From contig CAVPMN010000012.1 of assembly GCA_963706425.1 (NCBI GenBank), positions 1 through 13,282 of the forward strand: a stretch of 13,282 nt of DNA, read 5' to 3'. Each line of letters begins with the position of its first letter. Within the stretch, counting starts at the first letter, position 1. The stretch comes from CAVPMN01 sp963706425 (GTDB lineage Bacteria; Actinomycetota; Acidimicrobiia; Acidimicrobiales; Acidimicrobilacustridaceae). Made by a program: the position numbers and the translations under genes. Below the pieces are notes generated by a model, which was given only the letters and a program-made list of their open reading frames with translations, was not told the origin of the DNA and ran no database searches. This document shows positions 7,949 through 13,282 of this stretch, in pieces.

Positions 7949-8284
7949 TCAGTTGCGGAGCTTGGCCACCGCGTCGTCGAGGGCCTGTCCGAGGTCGTCC
8001 ACGGCACTCTTGACGCCCCGTCGGATGGTGGCCAGGGCGTCGCCGGCGCTCGAGCCCGTCTTGTCGAACTGCTCCTTGGCGTCGAGCCACTTGTTGCGCA
8101 GCTGCTCGACGATCGGGCTGACCTGGTCCCGTGCCTCCATCTCACCGAGTCGGGCCTGCACCTCGAGTTGGTCGATGCGAGCCTTCCAGTCTTCGAGCTG
8201 GCTCTGGAGCAGGTCGTTCGTCAGTTGCGAGACCTGCTTCTCGAGATCGTTCACCCGTGCTTCGAGCTCGGCGGTGTCCGTCAT
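7949..8284 (-). CDS. small coiled-coil protein of unknown function
   Basis: An intact 111-residue acidic protein that I cannot assign to a named family. Residues about 5-50 show heptad spacing of Leu/Val/Ile (ELEARVNDLEKQVSQL, then DWKARIDQLEVQARL), a clear coiled coil. Residues about 55-75 are charged and hold NKWLDAKEQFDKTG. Residues about 82-110 are an amphipathic helix with TIRRGVKSAVDDL and ALDDAVAKL. There is no signal peptide or membrane segment, so it is probably cytosolic or peripheral to the membrane. Initiation is well supported: AGGAGGT stands 7 nt before the ATG, the best Shine-Dalgarno in the window, suggesting strong translation. It is divergent from the glycine-rich membrane protein at 8402 across a 117-nt gap, so the two may be coregulated. 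Confidence 0.75.
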   Translation of the reverse strand: MTDTAELEARVNDLEKQVSQLTNDLLQSQLEDWKARIDQLEVQARLGEMEARDQVSPIVEQLRNKWLDAKEQFDKTGSSAGDALATIRRGVKSAVDDLGQALDDAVAKLRN

Positions 8285-8291
8285 GGCGCTG

Positions 8292-8316
8292 ACCTCCTGT
8301 GTCGCTATCGAGGCTA
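8292..8316 (-). promoter_or_regulatory. strong RBS and -10 of the coiled-coil gene
   Basis: AGGAGGT (8292-8298) is a full Shine-Dalgarno 7 nt from the ATG at 8284. TAGCCT (8311-8316) is the candidate -10, giving a leader of about 20 nt. TTAGCC (8334-8339) at 17-nt spacing is a weak -35 candidate. Confidence 0.5.
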
Positions 8317-8389
8317 CCGAGGGGAGATCGCCCGGCTAAGGGCCGAAGGTCATCTACCCGCGGACGGCATCGGTTCGGTCGTGGCGGGG

Positions 8390-8395
8390 TAGGGA
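8390..8395 (+). promoter_or_regulatory. candidate leaderless -10 of the glycine-rich membrane protein
   Basis: TAGGGA lies 6 nt before the ATG at 8402. It departs from TANNNT at its last base. The spacer CGGGGC could instead be a poor, too-close Shine-Dalgarno. The arrangement closely matches that at 1165-1170. Confidence 0.25.
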
Positions 8396-8401
8396 CGGGG
8401 C

Positions 8402-9046
8402 ATGCCTCCACAACCACACGCCGCCGACCTCATCCTCGTCGGGGTGTTCCCCGAGGGTCGGGCTCCCCAAGTGGTGGACGCCCTTCGCCAGACGGGGGTG
8501 CCGGAGGCCGAGATCCGCGTCGGTGACCCCGACGACGAGGTGTTGGCCAAGCGGGCCGAGATGGAGGTCGAGGCCTCGGAGAGCTGGTTCTCGCCGACCG
8601 TCGGCGTGCTCTACCCCGACGAAGCAGCCAAGGGGTTCGTGGTCGCAGTGGTGGTCGGCTCGATCATCGGAGCGGTGCTGGTGGCGCCGTTCGGCTTCAT
8701 CGAGATGGGTGACTTCGCCCTCTGGATCCGGCTGCTCTTCATGGCCGCCGCCGGCGCGCTCGCCGGTGGCGCCATCGGCGCGGTGGTGGGCCCGGCGCTC
8801 GCAGCCAGTCGCCCGGGCGAGTCCGACGCCAGCGACCGAGGCGTCGTCGTGCGCGTCGATCGCCAGGACGAGCGCATCGAGCGGGTGCTCGCCGGATTCG
8901 AGCCCATTCGGCTCGATCGCCTCCGACTGGCCGATGGATCGGTCGACTCGACGATCACCGACGAGAGCCGGCGCTCCGACGACGGCGTGGTCGAGGACAT
9001 GGCCGACCGTGCTCGTGGCGTCGACACCGACTTTCGGGATCGCTGA
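8402..9046 (+). CDS. two-TM glycine-zipper membrane protein, stress-protein-like
   Basis: An intact 214-residue protein. Residues 9-55 look like a small alpha/beta half-domain (DLILVGVFPEGRAPQVVDAL). Two membrane helices follow, about 78-100 (VVAVVVGSIIGAVLVAPFGF) and 107-135, where GALAGGAIGAVVGP has the small-residue spacing of a glycine zipper. Residues about 147-175 form a second alpha/beta segment (GVVVRVDRQDERIERVL) that may pair with the first. The last 40 residues are highly charged and end in DTDFRDR. The layout resembles general-stress/DUF1269-like membrane proteins, but no diagnostic motif lets me name the family. It could associate with or sense the membrane. The start at ATG 8402 is the only one that keeps the first strand; a candidate leaderless -10 sits just upstream. 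Confidence 0.75.
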   Translation: MPPQPHAADLILVGVFPEGRAPQVVDALRQTGVPEAEIRVGDPDDEVLAKRAEMEVEASESWFSPTVGVLYPDEAAKGFVVAVVVGSIIGAVLVAPFGFIEMGDFALWIRLLFMAAAGALAGGAIGAVVGPALAASRPGESDASDRGVVVRVDRQDERIERVLAGFEPIRLDRLRLADGSVDSTITDESRRSDDGVVEDMADRARGVDTDFRDR

Positions 9047-9073
9047 CGAGCGCCGACGAAGGGCACCCGCCTC

Positions 9074-9100
9074 TAGCCTGACGACAGACCGACCGGGGAG
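9074..9100 (+). promoter_or_regulatory. -10 and RBS of the small GNAT gene
   Basis: TAGCCT (9074-9079) is a candidate -10 and GGGGAG (9095-9100) a Shine-Dalgarno 8 nt before the ATG at 9109. This gives a leader of about 23 nt. No convincing -35 is visible. Confidence 0.4.
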
Positions 9101-9108
9101 CGTTCGCC

Positions 9109-9405
9109 ATGAGCACGACCGTCGAAGTGCGTCGCAACGACGCGTTGTCGCGCGACGAGTTGCTGGTCGGCGGTGAGCTCGTCGGCCGGGCGACCTACGA
9201 GGCGGGTGGAGCCGACGGCGAGGTCCTGGTGTTCCCACACACGGTCATTGACCCCGCACATCGCGGCCAGGGCCTGGGCGCTCGCCTGGTGAAGGGTGCG
9301 CTCGACGATGTGCGCATGTCCGGCCGGCGGGTGGTCCCCCGCTGCTGGTATGTGGCTGCGTTCATCGACGAGCACCCGGACTACGCCGATCTGCTCGCTC
9401 CCTGA
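9109..9405 (+). CDS. small GNAT-fold N-acetyltransferase (YjdJ/GCN5-related)
   Basis: An intact 98-residue protein matching the minimal GNAT family typified by YjdJ (Pfam GNAT_acetyltr_2-like). It has the beta strand LLVGGELVGRATYE, a strand with VLVFPHTVIDPAHRGQGLGARLV in which the acetyl-CoA pyrophosphate loop is HRGQGLG (residues 51-57), and the family's C-terminal signature PRCWYVAAFIDEHPDYADLL. Members of this group are usually about 90-100 residues, so the protein is complete. The acceptor is unknown; related proteins may acetylate a small molecule or a protein. The Cys79 position near the active site is typical of the group. The gene has its own RBS and candidate promoter, and lies 50 nt before the alpha-CTD/HTH gene. 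Confidence 0.88.
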   Translation: MSTTVEVRRNDALSRDELLVGGELVGRATYEAGGADGEVLVFPHTVIDPAHRGQGLGARLVKGALDDVRMSGRRVVPRCWYVAAFIDEHPDYADLLAP

Positions 9406-9455
9406 GCGGACGCTGGCGGGGTCTTCCCCCTTCAGAATCGGGTACGGACAGCCGC

Positions 9456-9898
9456 ATGGCTGCAAGCGATGATCGTCCGTCCACGGATCTCCCCGTGGAT
9501 GCGCTCGGCTTGTCGGCAGGACTGTCCGGCACGTTGCGCCGCTGGGGCTACGGCCGCATCGGTGCGCTGACCCGAGCGACGCGGGCGGAGCTGCTCGAGG
9601 TGCCGGGCGTCGGGCCCCGGAGGGTGAGCGACATCGTCGCCTCGCTCGGCCGTTTCGACCTGAGCCTCGCAGAGCAGAACGTCGACGTTCGTGCCGGCCA
9701 TCCGCTTGCTGCTCCGGTGATGGAGGCGCTCGCGCCGGCGCGGGGGAAGCCGATGTGGCCGATGAGATCGGCGTGCCCATCGCGGCGGTGCGGGCCTGGC
9801 GGGTCGGATGCCGGCCGACAGAGCGTCAGACCGGGTGTATCCGGGCCTGGGCCGCGAAGCGCAGTCGGTGTCGTTCCCACGAGAGCTCGATCCGGTGA
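9456..9898 (+). CDS. alpha-CTD-like HhH plus HTH protein (one frameshift)
   Basis: About 147 residues, probably DNA-binding. Residues about 15-72 align with the C-terminal domain of RNA polymerase alpha: RIGALTRATRAELLEVPGVG then RRVSDIV, and GRFDLSLAE, matching the helix-hairpin-helix pattern ELLKTPNLGKKSLTEI and the ending GLSL of E. coli alpha. The residues equal to E. coli R265 and N268 appear to be Gly here, so UP-element binding may be lost. One G seems missing from the G-run at 9742-9746; restoring it continues as ARGEADVADEIGVPIAAVRA, a helix-turn-helix-like segment (about residues 98-116), and a basic tail with three Cys. In this frame the TGA at 9896-9898 overlaps the GTG of the next gene as GTGA, which strongly supports the repaired reading. 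TACGGA 7 nt before the ATG is a weak leaderless -10. Function unknown. Confidence 0.65.
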
Positions 9899-10453
9899 GC
9901 GGCCTCGATCAGCCCGTGTCCGAACGCGACGAGCAGTCGCTGACCGTGGGTGGTCACGATGATGCCGGCGACGACGCCTCGGCGCGCCGGCTACGTGACG
10001 GGCGCGAACAAGGATGAGTTGCGTCAGCGTCACTACGGGCTCCTGCAAGAGCTGCGAGTGCTGCTCCCCGGCGTCCAGGTCCTGGTGGCCTTCCTGCTCA
10101 CGGTGCCGTTCGATTCCCGCTTCACCGAACTCGACAACTTCCAGCAAGGGGTCTACGGCTTCGCTCTCGTCACCGGCATGTTGGCCATCGTCTGTTTCGT
10201 CGGCCCCACCGCGTTGCATCGCGTCGGCAACCGCACCGCTCGGGCCGCACGCCTGGAGCTCGGCATCCTGCTGACGAGAATCGGGCTGGTGCTGTTGGCG
10301 TTCACGTTGGTCGCGGCGCTGTTCGTCGTGGCCGATCTGATCTTCGGACGATCGATGGCGGTGGTGCTCACCGGCATCGTGGCCCTGGCCATGCTGTGGC
10401 TGTGGCTGCTCCTGCCACGCGCCGGCACGCGTGGCTCGGCGACCTCTGGATGA
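9895..10453 (+). CDS. DUF6328-like membrane protein (one frameshift)
   Basis: About 185 residues. A hydrophilic start VSGLDQPVSERDEQSLTVGG leads through RRLRDGREQ to DELRQRHYGLLQELRVLLPG, then VQVLVAFLLTVPFDSRF, the hallmark of DUF6328 proteins (LLQELRVxxxGVQxLFAFLL). Four hydrophobic helices follow: the one just named, then VYGFALVTGMLAIVCFVG, a helix around GLVLLAFTLVAALFVVAD, and a C-terminal one around LTGIVALAMLWLWLLL. The frame shift is one extra G at 10012-10013; removing it joins GREQ to DELRQ. The GTG start overlaps the preceding stop in GTGA, so translation is probably coupled. An ATG at 9950 in the other frame is not the true start. Function is unknown for this family. The gene is convergent with the hydrolase at 10471, with a 17-nt gap and no visible terminator. 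Confidence 0.75.
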
Positions 10454-10470
10454 CCTCTCCCGCCCGGCCC

Positions 10471-11379
10471 TCAGCGCGGGGTGTAGGGCTTCGAGTGATC
10501 CCAGTCGGCCAGTAGCGTGCGGATCGCGGTGAGCAGGATCAGCGGCTGGTCGAGCATGGCGTGGTGACCGGCTTCGGGCAGCTCGATCACCGGGGCGATA
10601 CGACCGAGGGCTTCGTACATCGACTGGCCGATGTCGGCCGTCACCAGGCCGTACTCCGAGCGCAGCAATGCCACCCGGCAGCTGACCCGAGGCAGGAACG
10701 GCAGGGCGATGCCCCGCATCGAGCCTGCGAACTGCTCGAAGATGCGCCGGTCGAACTTCCACTGCCAGCCCCCGTCGACCGGCCGCAGCGACTGTCGCCC
10801 CACGTGGTCGATGACGTAGGGGAGGTAGTTCTCCTGCGGTGGCACCGTGCGAAAGCGCACGAGGGCTTCCTCGACCGAGTCGTAGGTGCGAGGCCGGCCG
10901 AACGCCTCCTTGAGGCGGTACGACTCGACCTCCGGATCCGGTTGGGTGACCGGCGAATCACAGATCACGATGCCCGAGAAGCGGTCGTCGTACTCGGCCG
11001 CGGTCGCGATCGTGACGAACCCGCCCATGCTGTGTCCGACCATGACCGGCGCGCCATCGATGCCGCCCGCGTCGGCGACGGCAACGACCTCGCGAGTCCA
11101 CTGCTCGAGGCTGTAGGCGTCACGATGGCCGCTGTCGCCGTGGCCTGACAGGTCGATGGCGACCACCCGGTAGTCGCCGGCGAAGCGAGCCGCGACGTGG
11201 GTCCACCAGTGAGCGTGCGCCCCGCCGCCGTGCACGAACACGAGTCCTCGGCGACCCGGCTCGCCCCACGCGAGGTAGTGGATCGTCGACCCGTCGACCG
11301 TCACGGCCCCGTCGGTGTTCGGCACCGAGAGGGCGGTTCGGAACCAGGAGGGAGCATCCGGGTGCACGTGGTCAACCAT
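10471..11379 (-). CDS. alpha/beta hydrolase
   Basis: An intact 302-residue alpha/beta-fold hydrolase, probably cytosolic. Motifs in order: LVFVHGGGAHAHWW (oxyanion loop HGGG, residues 50-53), RVVAIDLSGHGDSG (strand and turn before helix), the nucleophile elbow VMVGHSMGG with Ser117, LLRSEYGLV with a candidate acid Glu242, and PEAGHHAMLDQP with His272. Glu in place of the usual Asp as the third member is seen in some family branches. The cap region lies between residues about 145 and 225 (FRTVPPQENYLPYVIDH). The substrate is unknown; an ester, lactone or epoxide is possible. The ATG at 11379 is 15 nt after the stop of the antiporter gene on the same strand, so the pair is probably one operon, although TAGCGT 12 nt before the ATG could provide a second promoter. 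Confidence 0.9.
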   Translation of the reverse strand: MVDHVHPDAPSWFRTALSVPNTDGAVTVDGSTIHYLAWGEPGRRGLVFVHGGGAHAHWWTHVAARFAGDYRVVAIDLSGHGDSGHRDAYSLEQWTREVVAVADAGGIDGAPVMVGHSMGGFVTIATAAEYDDRFSGIVICDSPVTQPDPEVESYRLKEAFGRPRTYDSVEEALVRFRTVPPQENYLPYVIDHVGRQSLRPVDGGWQWKFDRRIFEQFAGSMRGIALPFLPRVSCRVALLRSEYGLVTADIGQSMYEALGRIAPVIELPEAGHHAMLDQPLILLTAIRTLLADWDHSKPYTPR

Positions 11380-11394
11380 GGGTCGCCAACGACG

Positions 11395-13165
11395 CTAGTG
11401 CTGACTGTTGGCGTCGGGCGGGTGTGGTGAGCGGGCCGACTCTCGCCGGACCACCACCACCTGGCGAGCACCACGTTCGTTGCCGCGTGGACCGGCGATG
11501 GCGGCCTTGCCAGGCTCGCGGAGGTAGAAGAGCGGTGAAGTCGAGGGGTCGCGCGGGTCGAGGGCATCAGCCTCCACCGTCATGATCTGCATCCCGTCAC
11601 CGGTCGGGCGGAGGGCGTCCATCGCTCCCGCGAACGCGCGGCGACCCCATGCCCGCGACGGCAGGCGCCCCGGGGCGTCTTCGCCCACTCGGACCACGAA
11701 CACGTTCCCGCGCCCGAGCAGTTCTGACAGTCGCTCGACGAGATAGGTGCCGGCGGCCTTCTCTCCCACGGCGACCACCGCGCTGCCCGCGCTCACCGCC
11801 TCCATCGCCTCGACGAGCTGGGGACCGTTGAGGGGGCCCTGATAGGTCAAGATCCCGCGTTCAGCCGCCACCTCGTGTTGGCCGTCGACCGGCACCAGCA
11901 GGACCGGCACGTCGGCTTCCGCCAGTGCGCTGGCCAGCTCGAGCGGCCAGTGCTGATCGACCGCCAGGACGATGCCGCTGCGCTCGGCTGCGGCGACCCG
12001 CAACCGCGCTGCGGCGGGACGTGCGATGAGGCTGGCCGCGGACACCGAGCCGATGATCACCACGAACACTGCAGGCGCCAGCTTGGCCGCGCCTTCGACG
12101 CCCTCCGCCTCCAGGGAAACGGAGAACAACGCGGCCACCGATGCGGCCACGACGCCTCGTGGCGTGATGAGCGAGAGGTAGGCCTTGTCGAGATTGCCGA
12201 GCGACGAGCCGATCGTAGAGAGCCATACCGCGACCGGGCGGACGAGGAGCAGCACGGCCAGCAGCCCGAGGCTCGGCAGGAGCACCGATCGCATCGCGTC
12301 GAACTGAATGGTGGCGCCGAGGACGATGAACAGCGCGCCGAGGAGCAAGACGCCGAGGTCTTCGCCGAACGCGGCGATGTGAGCCACCGGGGCCAGCGGT
12401 TGGTTGGCCATCACCACCCCCATCACCGTCGTGGCGAAGAGGCCGGCCTCGACGCTGAGTGCGTTCGCGGCGACGAAGCACCCGATGACGACGGCGAGCG
12501 TCAAGCGCGCTCTGCAAGCGGTCGGGGACAACATGCAGACGGAGCACCAACGCCAAGGCGAAGCCTGCTGCCGTGCCCACCGCCACGCCCACCGCCGCAC
12601 TCGACAGCAGCACGGTCAACGGGTTGAAGTTGCTCTCGGCATCGATGATGGCCTGGAAGACCGCCACCGCGAGCACGGCCCCGATCGGGTCGATGACGAT
12701 GCACTCCCAGCGCAGGACCGGTCCGATCGGCTCTCGGAGCCGGACCGAGTCGAGCAGTGGCAAGACGACGGTCGGGCCGGACACCACGAGCACAGCCCCG
12801 ATCAGCAGGCCCAACGACAACGGCAGGTCGAGGAGCACGATGGCTGCGCCGGTGCCTGCGGCCCAGGTGACCGCCACCCCGATCGTCACGAGTGCAGCCA
12901 CCGGGCGGCCGACGGTCCTCATTCACGAGATGTCCAGCCCGAGCCCGCCCTCGAAGAGGATCAGCCCCACCGCGATCGCCACCAGTGGGAACAGCGCGTC
13001 GCCGAAGAGCTCGTCGGGATCGACCAGACCGGTGACCGGTCCGGCAATCACGCCCGCCGGCAGCAGCAGGAGCACAGACGGGATGCGCAACCAGCTGGCG
13101 ATCAGCTGTGCTCCCACCCCCGCAGCCACGATCACCGCAACGGCGATCGCCAGTCCCTCTTCCAT
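11395..13165 (-). CDS. CPA1-type cation/proton antiporter (in-frame TGA and one frameshift)
   Basis: Inner-membrane Na+(K+)/H+ exchanger, about 589 residues if read through. Family marks: LRIPSVLLLLPAGVIAGP, VGLILFEGGLGL, LLIGAVLVVSGPTVVLPLL, LRWECIVIDPIGAVLAV (the usual acidic ion-binding helix, here IDP in place of ND), ANQPLAP, LGVLLLGALFIVLGATIQ, and SLITPRGVVAASVAALFS near the end of the membrane domain. About 180 C-terminal residues follow, with an alpha/beta pattern (SGIVLAVDQHWPLELASALA, VPVLLVPVDG, SAVVAVGEKAAGTYLVE). This recalls RCK/TrkA-like domains but lacks a clear GxGxxG. Codon 81 (12923-12925) is TGA and is followed directly by ATG in the same frame. An extra base near 12507 shifts the frame once. 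The gene precedes the hydrolase by 15 nt. The start at ATG 13165 is preferred; the Shine-Dalgarno is weak. Confidence 0.85.
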
Positions 13166-13200
13166 GACCGCTCATTGTGGCGGTCCAGTCTGCAATGCCA

Positions 13201-13218
13201 ACGGATGACGGTATCCGT
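13201..13218. repeat. small dyad upstream of the antiporter gene
   Basis: ACGGAT (13201-13206) and ATCCGT (13213-13218) are 6-bp inverted arms around GACGGT, with a second overlapping dyad GGTA-TCCG-TACC at 13211-13222. It lies about 36 nt upstream of the antiporter ATG, where an operator could sit. Nothing else is recognisable between 13166 and the right edge. Confidence 0.35.
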
Positions 13219-13282
13219 ACCAATCGGGCGAGGCGGGCAGTCCTCAAAGGGGGCGGTCCCGGCCCGAATCTGCTGGGAAGAG

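Noticed and set aside
11875..12627. Plus-strand open frame of 250 codons
   Set aside because: It is the antisense of the antiporter, with His/Arg/Asp-rich low-complexity translation and no recognisable motif.
1..13282. Defence island, CRISPR array, prophage or transposon
   Set aside because: No direct-repeat array, integrase, transposase, nuclease, helicase or toxin-antitoxin motif was seen on either strand.

Overview
The window is GC-rich throughout and looks like the chromosome of an actinobacterium. Supporting signs are an F420-type luciferase-like oxidoreductase, many G/C-ending codons, TANNNT-like hexamers placed right in front of start codons (leaderless style), and an actinobacterial three-part flippase fusion. 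An Acidimicrobiia-like lineage is possible but is only inference. I see no rRNA, tRNA, CRISPR array, transposase, integrase or defence locus.

Layout. 1-1158 (minus): the 5' end of a possible SnoaL/NTF2-like gene and an aldo/keto reductase. 1251-2431 (plus): a putative exported alpha/beta hydrolase lipoprotein. 2373-3329 (minus): an F420-dependent LLM-class oxidoreductase. 3440-5866 (plus): an ~808-residue membrane protein with a degenerate PAP2-like N-terminus, a kinase-like middle and an LPG-synthase/flippase-type C-terminus. 5857-6468 (minus): a stand-alone MESH1-like HD hydrolase. 6564-7911 (plus): a secreted coiled-coil glucosaminidase. 7949-8284 (minus) and 8402-9046 (plus): a divergent pair, one small coiled-coil protein and one glycine-rich two-TM protein. 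9109-10453 (plus): a small GNAT protein, a protein with an alpha-CTD-like and an HTH domain, and a DUF6328 membrane protein coupled to it by a GTGA overlap. 10471-13165 (minus): a CPA1-type cation/proton antiporter followed after 15 nt by an alpha/beta hydrolase. No gene-free stretch exceeds about 120 bases.

Many reading frames are interrupted by single-base shifts. They are dense in the first 3.3 kb (about 17 in four unrelated genes) and sparse afterwards (about 6 in 10 kb). In each case the protein family continues in another frame, which points to consensus errors at a poorly covered contig end more than to real gene decay. I therefore give gene-level spans and say where each shift lies. 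One lesion differs: an in-frame TGA at codon 81 of the antiporter, followed directly by ATG.

The genes form short units and not one obvious pathway. Themes are the cell envelope (flippase fusion, glucosaminidase, glycine-rich and DUF6328 membrane proteins, antiporter), stress (HD alarmone-type hydrolase, antiporter) and redox or hydrolytic metabolism (AKR, LLM enzyme, two alpha/beta hydrolases). I found no convincing undescribed multi-gene system. The best leads are the flippase fusion whose kinase region has lost its catalytic residues, and the coupled alpha-CTD/HTH plus DUF6328 pair.
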